Part shown: positions 44,015 to 55,819 of the stretch, piece after piece
Layout: every line of letters starts with the position of its first letter
Position numbering within the stretch: the first letter of the stretch is position 1
Source of the DNA: Chondrilla cf. caribensis
Taxonomy: Eukaryota; Porifera; Demospongiae; Chondrillida; Chondrillidae
Length of the DNA stretch: 64,000 nt
Direction of reading: 5' to 3'
Assembly (NCBI GenBank): GCA_964020155.1
Contig: OZ026570.1
Coordinates: forward strand, 3,024,279 to 3,088,278
The notes under the pieces: generated by a model
Told to the model about the DNA's origin: nothing
The model's database searches: none
What the model saw: the letters and a program-made list of their open reading frames with translations, nothing else
Made by a program: the position numbers and the translations under genes

Positions 44015-44183
44015 CAGTGAAAACTTGTCAATCTACCTCAATTCATTTTTAAATTAAGGAATATGGTGGTTTAACGAGTTTGACAGATTAATTGGATATT
44101 CATTGGTACTTGTACATTAAATTGGTACCGGTACTGGGAAATTGTAGCAGATAAAGCGGTGGTGGATTAACAAGAATTCACTG
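44015..44183. mobile_element. Tigger-like MITE, family shared with 63168-63331
   Basis: The left end CAGTGAAAACTTGTCAATCT and the right end (CAGTGAATTCTTGTTAATCC read inward) are inverted repeats, with TA on the right side. Internal GGTACTTGTACATTAAATTG and GTACTGGGAAATTGTAGCAG match the complement of the element in the aminotransferase gene. Confidence 0.68.
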
Positions 44184-44189
44184 TAGATG

Positions 44190-45760
44190 TATGGGAGAGG
44201 ATAGAGAGAAAGCGCTAAGCACCTTTCGATGTAGCTCATGGCAGAGGGGGCATATGCATATCAAACTGATAATTGATCCCAACTTAGCTTTGGTGGTGAA
44301 CTAAACTCTATAACACAATCCCCATCTCTGTACATGGTCTGTAAACCTAGCTACATTTGCAGGTGCAGAGCATACATAGTTCCAATGTATGGGAGAGGAG
44401 CTTGAGGAAAATAAATGCTAAGCGTCTTTTTGCATAACTCATGGGGGAGAGAGTATGTCGAACTGATATTTTTACCAAACCTAGCTAGTTGGTGGCATGA
44501 ACTAAATTTTGAAACAATTCCCATCCCAGTACATGGCCCATAACCTTAGCTACATTTGGAGGTGCTTAATTTTTTTCGTTGTATGGGAAAGAATAGAAGA
44601 AATAAATGCTAGGCACCTTCTTACATAACTCATGGAAGAGGAGGTGTGTAAGCTGATATTTATACCAGACCTAGTTGATGGCATGAACTAAATTGTAAAA
44701 TGATCCCCATCTCAATATGTGGCATGTATCCTTGGTTGCACTCAGAGGTGCTTAATAGGTTTACAATGTATGGGAGAGAATAGGAGAAATATATGCTAAA
44801 CACCTTCTTGCATAACTCATGAGAGAGGGGGTATGTCAAACTGATATTTCTACCAAATCTAGCTAATGGCATTAAGTAAACTGAATTCTGACACATTTTT
44901 CATCTCCGTATTTCTAGCTACATTCGGAGATGCTTAAGATTTTTACAATGTAAGTAAGGGCCTAATGGGGAGTGTTTCATAACTTAGTTCACATCCGGCC
45001 CCAGCTGAATTAGTTGAAAACATCAGGTTGACACACCCTCTTCCATGAGGTATGTAAGATGATGATAAGCGTTATTCTTCCATTACAAAGTCAGTATCCA
45101 TAATTCCAACCAATGTTTTACTTCCATTCTCTCCCATACATTGACTATGGTGCTATGGCCAAAATTTTGCAATAGCACCACCTTGAATAATTGGATTTAC
45201 AAAACCTACAAGGAGATGGGACATGTTTCATAACTTAGCTCACATTCCAAGCTGGATTTGGTGAATTTATCAGGTTGACACGCCCCTCTCCAACGATCTA
45301 TATATGTAAGATGGTGCTAAGTGTCATTTCCCTATTCTCTGCCATACATTGACTGTGGTGCTATGGCCAAAATTGGGCCCCATAACACCACCTTCAATAA
45401 CAAGGGTTACAAAGCATGAACTAACTTATGAAACAATTCCCATCTCTGTAGCTAACCTGTAACCCCAGCTACATTCAGAAGCACTTAATATTTTTCAATG
45501 TATGGGATCGTATAGGCAATAAAACGCTAAGCATCTTTTTGAATAGTTCATGGGAGATTGGGCCTGTGAACATTGGGGACATAAACTATCTCATGAAACA
45601 ATTCATATATCCGTAGCCAACCCGTAACCCCAGGTACATTCCGAGGTGCTTAATATTCATTCCAATGTATGAAAGTATAGGAGATAAGACGCTAAGCACC
45701 TTTTTGCATAGCACAAGGGGGAGGGGGCATGTCAACTTAATATTATAGCCAGACCTAGCT
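44190..45760. repeat. Sat-A satellite, diverged block of mixed orientation
   Basis: Worn monomers contain CATAACTCATGGGAGAG, GGCATGAACTAAA, CCCATCTC and CAATGTATGGGAGAG. They are plus-oriented at about 44190-44950, minus-oriented at about 44960-45400 and plus again to about 45760. They are far more divergent than the core arrays. Confidence 0.82.
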
Positions 45761-45765
45761 GTGGG

Positions 45766-46495
45766 CATGCCAAACTCACCAACACAATTTGGGATGCATA
45801 CAAACCGTCCTGAGTGTGCTATGAGCCTCGTGGTGACAAGCCAAAAAATGTCAATTTTTATGCTTGTCACCACGACCTCTCCTGTGTGCACATAATGCAT
45901 CATAGATTTAATGCGAATGCACAGACACACTCCTGGAACTACTAGGGTCCTTTTGATATCAAAAATGATAGGTTTTGTTGCTGATCAAAAATTCTGCCTG
46001 TTGTCCATACGGCACATAGCATTATACATTTGTATGTACATTTCAGTATAAGTGTAATGCGTCTTGTGGTGATAACTCAGGTGATTTGACATCACATTGC
46101 TGGTCACCAAGGGCTGCCCAGTGTCCATGCCAAACTCACCAACACAATTTGGGATGCATCCAAACCGTCCTGAGTGTGATATAGGTCTCGTGGTGACAAG
46201 CCAAAAAATGTCAATTTTTATGCTTGTCACCACAACCTCTTCTGTGTGCACATAATGCATCATAGATCTAATAAGGATGCATGGACACACTCCTGGAACT
46301 ACTAGGGTCCTTTTGATAACAAAAATGATAGGTCTTGTTGCTGATGAAAATTCTGCCAGGTATCCATATGATACATAGCATTATACATTTGTATGTACAT
46401 TTCAATAAAAGTGTAATACACCTTGTCGTGATAACTCAGGTGATTTGACATCACGTTGCTGGTCACCAAGGGCTGCCCAGTGTTCGTGCCAAACT
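45766..46495 (-). repeat. Sat-B satellite, two inverted units of the 359-bp type
   Basis: The complement matches the 24-28 kb array closely, including the CGTGGTGACAAGC hairpin and GGACACTGGGCAGCCCTTGG. It abuts a Sat-A monomer within a few bases at 45766. Confidence 0.88.
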
Positions 46496-46499
46496 CTAG

Positions 46500-47590
46500 T
46501 AAGTCTATGCATTATTTTATGTGGCATATGGGCACTGGGGAGAATTTTTGTTTGACATCAAAACACATTTTTTGTTATTAGAAGGACCGTACTAGTTCCG
46601 AGAGTCTATCTGGGCATTTGTATTTGAACTATGATGCATCACATGCACACAGGAGAGGCCGTGGTGACAAGCGATAAAATGTGACACTTTTTGCTTGTCA
46701 TCGCAAGGCCTATAACACACTCACGACACTCTGTATGCATCTGAAATTGTTGGTGAGTTTGGCATGGACACTGGGCAGCCCATGATGACCATCAAAGGAA
46801 TGTGAAATAACCTGCGTGATCACCACAAGGTGTATTAGGCTTATATTTGAATGTACATACAAAAGTATATGCATTATTATATGAGGCATATGGGCACTGG
46901 GGAGAATTCCAAGACAAAACACACATGATGCATCATAGCTCAAATACGAATGTACAGACGCACATCTTTTTTTGGTATCAGAAGGACTGTATTAGTTCCA
47001 GGAGTGTATCCGTGCATTTGTATTTGAGCTATGATGCATCACGTGCACACAGGAGAGGCCGCGGTGACAAGCAATAAAATCTTGACATATTTTTGCTTGT
47101 CACCGCAAGGCCTATAACACTATGACCATCAAAGGAATGTGAAATAACCTGCATGATCACCACAAGGTGCAAGTGTATTAGGCTTATATTTGAATGTACA
47201 TACAAAAGTACATTCATTATTATATGTGGCATATGGGCACTGGGGAAAATTTTTGTTCAACAACAAAATGCATCTTTTTTGTTATCAGAAAGATCGTACT
47301 ACGTAGTTACAAGAGTGTGTCCGTGCATTCGTATTTGAGCTATGAGGCATCTAGTACACACAGGAGAGGCAGTGGTGACAAGCAATAAAATTTGACATTT
47401 TTTGCTTGTCACCACAAGGCCTATATCGCACTAAGGATAGTGAGAATAGATTCAAAATTGCATTGATGGGTTTGGCACGGACACTGCGCAGCCCTTGGTG
47501 ACCAGCAACAGAATGTGAAATTACCTGAGTGATCATCACAATGCATATTACGCTTATATTTGAATGTACATACGAAAGTGTTTGCATTAT
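46500..47590 (+). repeat. Sat-B satellite, diverged direct units
   Basis: About three units carry GTGGTGACAAGC.ATAAAAT, TTGCTTGTCACC.CAAGGCC and GGGCACTGGGGAGAATTT. Deletions and rearranged joins, for example near 47120, show decay. Confidence 0.82.
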
Positions 47591-47599
47591 TATATGTAC

Positions 47600-47945
47600 A
47601 ATAAAAAATATTAGTAGCTGGGGTTGCAGGTTAGCTACAGAGATGGGAATTGCTTCAGAAGTTAGCTCACATCCGCAGCTAGGTCTGTTCAAAGCATGAA
47701 GCTGACATGCACCCTCCCCCATGAGCTATGCAAAAAGGTGCTTAACATTCTTCTTCTATATTCTCCTATACTTTGAAGAAGTATAAAGCACCTCCGCATG
47801 TAGCTGGGGTTATGGGTTAGCTACAGCAATGAGAATTGCTTCAGAAGTTAGTTCATGTCCCCAGCTAGGTCTGTCTAGAATATCAAGTTGACACACCCCC
47901 TCTCCCATGAGCTATGCAAAAAGGTGCTTAGCATTTTTATCCTAC
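47600..47945 (-). repeat. Sat-A satellite, two inverted monomers
   Basis: The complement of the Sat-A consensus: AGCTGGGGTT.CAGGTTAGCT, GGGAATTGCTTCAGAAGTTA and CCCATGAGCTATGCAAAAAG. The orientation flips at the hairpin immediately to the right. Confidence 0.85.
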
Positions 47946-47954
47946 GTATGGAAG

Positions 47955-50900
47955 AGTATGGCTAAGCACCTTTTTGCATTGCTAATGGGGGAAGGGATGT
48001 GTCAACTTGATAATTTAGACAGAGCTACCTGGGGACGTGAACTAACTTCTGAAACAATTCCCATCTCAATAGGTGGCCTGTAACCCCAGTTACATTCGGA
48101 GGTGCTTAATATTTTTTCAATGTATGGGAGAGTATAGGAAAGAAAACACTAAGCACCTTTTTGCATAGCTCATGGGGGAGGGGGCATATCAGCTCAATAT
48201 TTTAGACAGAGCTAGCTTGGGACGTGAACTAACTTCTGAAACAATTCCCATCTCAATAGCTGGCCTACAACCCCAGTTACATTCGGAGGTGCTTAATACT
48301 TTTTCAATATATGGGAGAGTATAGGAGAGAAAACGCTAAGCACCTTTTTTCATAGCTCATGGGAGAGGGTGCTTGTCAGCTTAATACTTTAGACAGAGCT
48401 ACCTGGGGATGTGAACTAACTTCTGAAACATTTTCCATCTCAATAGGTGGTCTGTAACCCCAGTTACATTCAGAGGTGCTTAATATTTTTTCAATGTATG
48501 GGAGAGTATAGGAGAGAAAACACTAAGCACCTTTTTTCATAGCTCATGGAAGAGGGTGCTTGTCAGCTTAATACTTTAGACAGAGCTACCTGGGGACATG
48601 AACTAACTTCTGAAATAATTCCCATCTCGATAGGTGGCCTGTAGCCCCAGTTACATTCTGAGGTGCTTAATGTCTTTTCAATGTATGGGAGAGTATAGGA
48701 GAGAAAACACTAAGCACCTTTTTGCATAGCTCATGGGAGAGGGTGATTGTCAGCTTAATACTTTAGACAGAGCTACCTGGGGACGTGAACTAACTTCTGA
48801 AACAATTCCCATCTCAATAGGTGGTCTGTAACCCCAGTTACATTCGGAGGTGCTTAATCCTTTTTTCAATGTATGGGAGAGTATAGGAGCGAAAACACTA
48901 AGCACCTTTTTGCATAGCTCATGGGAGCGGGGGCATATCAGCTCAATATTTTAGAAAGAGCTAGCTTGGGACGTGAACTAACTTCTGAAACAACTCCCAT
49001 CTCAATAGGTGGTCTGTAACCCCAGTTACATTCAGAGGTGCTTAATATTTTATCAATGTATGGGAGAGTATAGGAGAGAAAACACTAAGCACCTTTTTGC
49101 ATAGCTCATGGGAGAGGGGGCATATCAGCTCAATATTTTAGAAAGAGCTAGCTTGGGACGTGAACTAACTTCTGAAACAACTCCCATCTCAATAGGTGGC
49201 TTGTAACCCCAGTTACATTCGGAGGTGCTTAATTTTTTTAAATGTATGGGAGAGTATAGGAAAGAAAACGCTAAACACCTTTTCACATAGCTCATGGGAG
49301 AGGGTGATTGTCAGCTTAATAATTTAGACAGAGCTACCTGGGGACATGAACTAACTTCTGAAATAATTCCCATCTCGATAGGTGGCCTGTAGCCCCAGTT
49401 ACATTCTGAGGTGCTTAATGTTTTTTCAATGTATGGGAGAGTATAGGAAAGAAAACACTAAGCACCTTTTTGCATAGCTCATAGGAGAGGGTGATTGTCA
49501 GCTTAAAACTTTAGACAGAGCTACCTGGGGACGTAAACTAACTTCTGAAACAATTCCCATCTCAATAGGTGGCTTGTAACCCCAGTTACATTCGGAGGTG
49601 CTTAATATTTTTTTCAATGTATGGGAGAGTATAGGAGAGAAACGCTAAGCACCTTTTTGCATTGCTAATGGGGGAAGGGATGTGTCAACTTGATAATTTA
49701 GACAGAGCTACCTGGGGATGTGAACTAACTTCTGAAACAATTCCCATCTCAATAGGTGGCTTGTAACCCCAGTTATATTCGGAGGTGCTTAATATGTTTT
49801 CAATGTACTGTATGGGAGAGTATAGGAGAGAAAATGCTAAGCACCTTTATGCATTGCTAATGGGGGAAGGGATGTGTCAACTTGATATTTTGGACAGAGC
49901 TACCTGGGGACATGAACTAACTTCTGAAATAATTCCCATCTCGATAGGTGGCCTGTAGCCCCAGTTACATTCGGAGGTGCTTAATGTTTTTTCAATGTAT
50001 GGGAGAGTATAGGAAAGAAAACACTAAGCACCTTTTTGCATAGCTCATGGGAGAGGGTGATTGTCAGCTTAAGACTTTAGACAGAGCTACCTGGGGACGT
50101 AAACTAACTTCTGAAACAATTCTCATCTCAACAGGTGGTCTGTAACCCCAGTTACATTCGGAGGTGCTTAATATGTTTTCAATGTATGGGAGAATATAGG
50201 AGAGAAACGCTAAGCACCTTTTTGCATTGCTAATGGGGGAAGGGATGTGTCAACTTGATAATTTAGACAGAGCTACCTGGGGATGTGCACTAACTTCTGA
50301 AACAATTCCCATCTCAATAGGTGGCCTATAACCCCAGTTACAATTTTTTTCAATGTATGGGAGAGTATAGGAGAGAAAACGCTAAGCACCTTTTTTCATA
50401 GCTCATGGGAGAGGGTGATTGTCAGCTTAATAATTTAGACAGAGCTACCTGGGGACATGAACTAACTTCTGAAACAATTCCCATCTCAATAAAGGACCTG
50501 TAACCCAAGTTACATTCAAAGGTGCTTAATATTTTCTCAATGTATGGGAGAGTATAGGAGAGAAAACGCTAAGCACCTTTTTGCATAGCTCGTGGGAGAG
50601 GGGGTGTGTCAGCTTAATATTTTGAACAGAGCTACCTGGGTACGTGAACTAACTTCTGAAACAATTCCGATCTCAATAGGTGGTCTGTAACCCCAGTTAC
50701 ATTCAGAGGTGCTTAATATATTTTCAATGTATGGGAGAGTATAGGAGAGAAAACGCTAAACACCTTTTTTCATAGCTCATGGGAGAGGGTGATTGTCAGC
50801 TTAATAATTTGGACAGAGCTAGTGGGAGACGTGAACTAACTTCTGAAACAATTCCCATCTCAATAGGTGGCCTGTAACCCCAGTTACATTCCGAGGTGCT

Positions 50901-51075
50901 TAATATTTATTCAATGTATGGGAGAGTATAGGAGAGAAACGCTGAGCACCTTTTTGCATAGCTCATGGGAGAGGGTGTGTGTCAGCTTGATATCTTAAAC
51001 AGAGCTAGCCTGGGACGTAACCTAACTTCTGAAACAATTCCCATCTCAATAGGTGGCCTATCACCCCAGTTACAT
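47955..51075 (+). repeat. Sat-A satellite, about 16 tandem 187-bp monomers
   Basis: The landmark AAGCACCTTTTTGCATAG recurs at 48151, 48338, 48525, 48712, 48900 and onward, a spacing of 187-188 bp. Monomers include GGGAGAGTATAGGAGAGAAA, GTGAACTAACTTCTGAAACA and CCCATCTCAATAGGTGGCC. A GGTGCTTA / TAAGCACC inverted repeat lies in every monomer. Confidence 0.95.
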
Positions 51076-51084
51076 TCGGAGGTG

Positions 51085-54000
51085 CTTTATAATATGCATA
51101 TACTTTGTATGTACATTCATATATAAGTGTAATACACCTTGTGGTGATCACCTAAGCAATTTGAGATTTCTTGGCTGGTCACCAAGGGCTACCTAGTGTC
51201 CATGTCAAACTCACCAACACAATTTCGTAAGCATTCTGATTGTCCTGAGTGCGCTATAAGCCTCGTGGTGACAAGCCAAAGAATGTCAATTTTTTGAGTT
51301 GTCACCACGGCCTCTCCTGTGTGCACGTGATGCATCATAGCTCAAATCCGAATGCACAGACACACTCCTGGACCTGGTAGCTACCTTTTGATAGCAAAAA
51401 CATGCATTTTGACGTCCACCAAAATTTCCCCATATTGCCAATATATATACTTTGTATATAGATTCATATATAAGTGTATTACGCCTTGTGGTGATCACCT
51501 TAGCAATTTGAGATTTCTTTGCTGGTCACAAAGGGCTACCTAGTGTCCATGCCCAACTCACCAACACAATTTCGTAAGCATTCTGATTGTCCTGAGTGCG
51601 CTATAAGCCTCGTGGTGACAAGCAAAAAAATGTCAATTTTTTGAGTTGTCACCATGGCTCTCCTGTGTACACGTGATGCATCATAGCTGAAATCCGAATG
51701 CACAGACACACTCCTGGACCTGGTAGCTACCTTCTGATAACAAAAAGATGCATTTTGATGTCGACCAAAATTTCCCCCTATTACCAATATATATACTTTG
51801 TATGTAGATTCATATATAAGTGTATTACGCCTTGTGGTGATCACCTTAGCAATTTGAGATTTCTTTGCTGGTCACAAAGGGCTACCTAGTGTCCATGCCT
51901 AACTCACCAACACAATTTCGTAAGCATTCTGATTGTCCTGAGTGCGCTATAAGCCTCGTGGTGACAAGCAAAAAAATGTCAATTTTTTGAGTTGTCACCA
52001 CGGCCTCTCCTGTGTGCACGTGATGCATCATAGCCGAAATCCGAATGCACAGACACACTCCTGGACCTGGTAGCTACCTTTTGATAACAAAAAGATGCAT
52101 TTTGACGTCCACCAAAATTTCCCCATATTGCCAATATATATACTTTGTATATAGATTCATATATAAGTGTATTACACCTTGTGGTGATAACCTAAGCAAT
52201 TTGAGATTTCTTTGCTGGTCACCAAGGGCTACCTAGTGTCCATGCCTAACTCACCAACACAATTTTGTAAGCATTCTGATTGTCCTGAGTGCGCTATAAG
52301 CCTCGTGGTGACAAGCAAAAAATGTCAATTTTTTGAGTTGTTACCATGGCCTCTCCTGTGTGCACGTGATGCATCATAGTGCAAATCCGAATGCACAGAC
52401 ACACTCCTTGACCTGATAGCTACCTTCTGATAGCAAAAACATGCATTTGATGTCGACCAAAATTTCCCCCTAGTGCATATTATACTTTGTATGTAGATTC
52501 ATATATAAGTGTATTACGCCTTTTGGTGATCACCTAAGCAATTTGATATTTCTTTGCTGGTCACAAAGGGCTACCTAGTGTCCATGCCCAACTCAACAAC
52601 ACAATTTCGTAAGCATTCTGATTGTCCTGAGTGCGCTATAAGCCTCGTGGTGACAAGCAAAAAAATGTCAATTTTTTGAGTTGTCACCACGGCCTCTCCT
52701 GTGTACACATGATGCATCATAGCTCAAATCCGAATGCACAGACACACTCCTGGACCTGGAAGCTACCTTCTGATAGCAAAAAAGATGCATTTGATGTCGA
52801 CCAAAATTTCCCCCTAGTGCCAATATATATACTTTGTATGTACATTCATATATGAGTGTTATACGCCTTGTGGTGCATCACCTAAGCAAAATGAGATTTC
52901 TTTGCTGGTCACCAAGGGCTACCTAGTGTCCACGCCCAACTCAACAACACAATTTCAGAAGCATTCTGATTGTCCTGAGTGCGCTATAAGCCTCGTGGTG
53001 ACAAGCAAAAAATGTCAATTTTTTGAGTTGTCACCACGGCCTCTCCTGTGTGCATGTGATGCATCATAGCTGAAATCCGAATGCACAGACACACTTCTTG
53101 ACCTAGTAGCTACCTTCTGATAGCAAAAAGATGCATTTTGATGTCGACCAAAATTTCCCCCTAGTGCCAATATATGTACTTTGTATATAGATTCATATAT
53201 AAGTGTATTACGCCTTGTGGTGATCACCTAAGCAATTTGATATTTCTTTGCTGGTCACAAAGGGCTACCTAGTGTCCATGCCCAACTCAACAACACAATT
53301 TCGTAAGCATTCTGATTGTCCTGAGTGCGCTATAAGCCTCGTGGTGACAAGCAAAAAAATGTCAATTTTTTGAGTTGTCACCACGGCCTCTCCTGTGTGC
53401 ACGTAATGCATCATAGCTCAAATCCGAATGCACAGACACACTCCTGGACCTGGTAGCTACCTTCTGATAGCAAAAAAGATGCATTTGATTTCGACCAAAA
53501 TTTCCCCCTAGTGCATATTATACTTTGTATGTAGATTCATATATAAGTGTATTACACCTTGTGGTGATCACCTAAGCAATTTGAGATTTCTTTGTTGGTC
53601 ACCAAGGGCTACCTAGTGTCCATGCCCAACTCAACAACACAATTTCGTAAGCATTCTGATTGTCCTGAGTGCGCTATAAGCCTCGTGGTGACAAGCAAAA
53701 AAATGTCAATTTTTTGAGTTGTCACCACGGCCTCTCCTGTGTGCACGTAATGCATCATAGCTCAAATCCGAATGCATAGACACACTCCTGGACCTGGTAG
53801 CTACCTTCTGATAGCAAAAAAGATGCATTTGATTTCGACCAAAATTTCCCCCTAGTGCATTATATACTTTGTATGTAGATTCATATATAAGTGTATTACG
53901 CCTTTTGGTGATCACCTAAGCAATTTGATATTTCTTTGCTGGTCACAAAGGGCTACCTAGTGTCCATGCCCAACTCAACAACACAATTTCGTAAGCATTC

Positions 54001-54997
54001 TGATTGTCCTGAGTGCGCTATAAGCCTCGTGGTGACAAGCAAAAAATGTCAATTTTTTGAGTTGTCACCACGGCCTCTCCTGTGTACACATGATGCATCA
54101 TAGCTGAAATCCGAATGCACAGACACACTCCTGGACCTAGTAGCTACCTTCTGATAACAAAAAGATGCATTTTGATGTCGACCAAAATTTCCCCCTAGTG
54201 CCAATATATATACTTTGTATATAGATTCATATATAAGTGTATTACACCTTGTGGTGATAACCTAAGCAATTTGAGATTTCTTTGTTGGTCACCAAGGGCT
54301 ACCTGGTGTCCATGCCTAACTCACCAACACAATTTCGTAAGCATTCTGATTGTCCTGAGTGCTCTATAAGCCTCGTGGTGACAAGCCAAAGAATGTCAAT
54401 TTTTTGAGTTGTCACCACGGCCTCTCCTGTGTGCACGTGATGCATCATAGCTGAAATCCGAATGCACAGACACACTCCTGGACCTGGTAGCTACCTTCTG
54501 ATAGCAAAAAAGATGCATTTGATGTCGACCAAAATTTCCCCCTAGTGCCAATATATATACTTTGTATATAGATGCATATATAAGTGTATTACACCTTGTG
54601 GTGATCACCTAAGCAATTTGATATTTCTTTGCTGGTCACAAAGGGCTACCTAGTGTCCATGCCCAACTCAACAACACAATTTCGTAAGCATTCTGATTGT
54701 CCTGAGTGCGCTATAAGCCTCGTGGTGACAAGCAAAAAAATGTCAATTTTTTGAGTTGTCACCACGGCCTCTCCTGTGTGCACGTGATGCATCATAGTGC
54801 AAATCCGAATGCACAGACACGCTCCTGAACCTGGTAGCTACCTTCTGATAGCAAAAAAGATGCATTTGATGTCGACCAAAATTTCCCCCTAGTGCATATT
54901 ATACTTTGTATGTAGATTCATATATAAGTGTATTACACCTTGTGGTGATCACCTAAGCAATTTGAGATTTCTTTGTTGGTCACCAAGGGCTACCTAG
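51085..54997 (-). repeat. Sat-B satellite, about 11 inverted units of 347 bp
   Basis: GCCTCGTGGTGACAAGC recurs near 51261, 51608, 51954, 52301, 52643, 52992, 53337 and onward. It is a distinct subfamily from the 359-bp array but has the same three-block structure and hairpin. Small indels, for example at AGTGCATATTATAC versus AGTGCCAATATATATAC, mark subvariants. Confidence 0.94.
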
Positions 54998-55031
54998 TAA
55001 TTGCTTTAGAAGTTAGTTCATGTCGCCAGGT
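54998..55031 (-). repeat. Short inverted Sat-A fragment at a Sat-B orientation switch
   Basis: AATTGCTTTAGAAGTTAGTT then CATGTCGCCAGGTAG is the complement of the Sat-A segment CTACCTGGGGACGTGAACTA... It lies exactly between inverted and direct Sat-B arrays. Confidence 0.85.
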
Positions 55032-55815
55032 AGCATATATATAAAGTATATATATTGGCACTAGGGGGAAATGTTGGTCGACATCAAAATGCATCCTTTT
55101 GCTATCAGAAGGTAGCTACCCGGTCCAGGAGTGTGTCTGTGCATTGTGCTGGTGAGTTGGGCATGGACACTAGGTAGCCCTTTGTGACCAGCAAAGAAAT
55201 CTCAAATTGCTTAGGTGATCACCAAAAGGCGTAATACACTTATATATGAATCTACATACAAAGTATATATATTGGCAATATGGGGAAATTTTGGTGGACG
55301 TCAAAATGCATGTTTTTGCTATCAGAAGGTAGCTACCAGGTCAAGGAGTGTGTCTGTGCATTCGGATTTGCACTATGATGCATCACGTGCACACAGGAGA
55401 GGCCGTGGTGACAACTCAAAAAATTGACATTCTTTGGCTTGTCACCACGAGGCTTATAGCGCACTCAGGACAATCAGAATGCTTACGAAATTGTGTTGGT
55501 GAGTTTGTTATGGACACTAGGTAGCCCATGATCACCAGCCAAGAAATCTCAAATTGCTTAGGTGATCACCACAAGGCGTAATACACTTATATATGAATCT
55601 ATATACAAAGTATATATAATGGCACTAGGTGGAAATTTTGGTCAACATCAAAATGCATGTTTTTGCTATCAGAAGGTAGCTACTAGGTCCAGGAGTGTGT
55701 CTTTGTATTCGGATTTGAGCTATGATGCATCACGTGCACACAGGAGAGGCCGTGGTGACAACTCAAAAAATTGACATTTTTTTGCTTGTCACCACAAGGC
55801 TTATAGCGCACTCTT
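55032..55815 (+). repeat. Sat-B satellite, about two direct units
   Basis: The same 347-bp subfamily as 51085-54997 but on the opposite strand, so the two blocks form a large inverted repeat around 55015. Confidence 0.92.
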
Positions 55816-55819
55816 GCAC

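Noticed and set aside
51286..55774. Repeated frames of about 70 residues (MITTRRNTLIYES…) on both strands
   Set aside because: By-products of the 347-bp Sat-B subfamily, present on whichever strand the satellite occupies.
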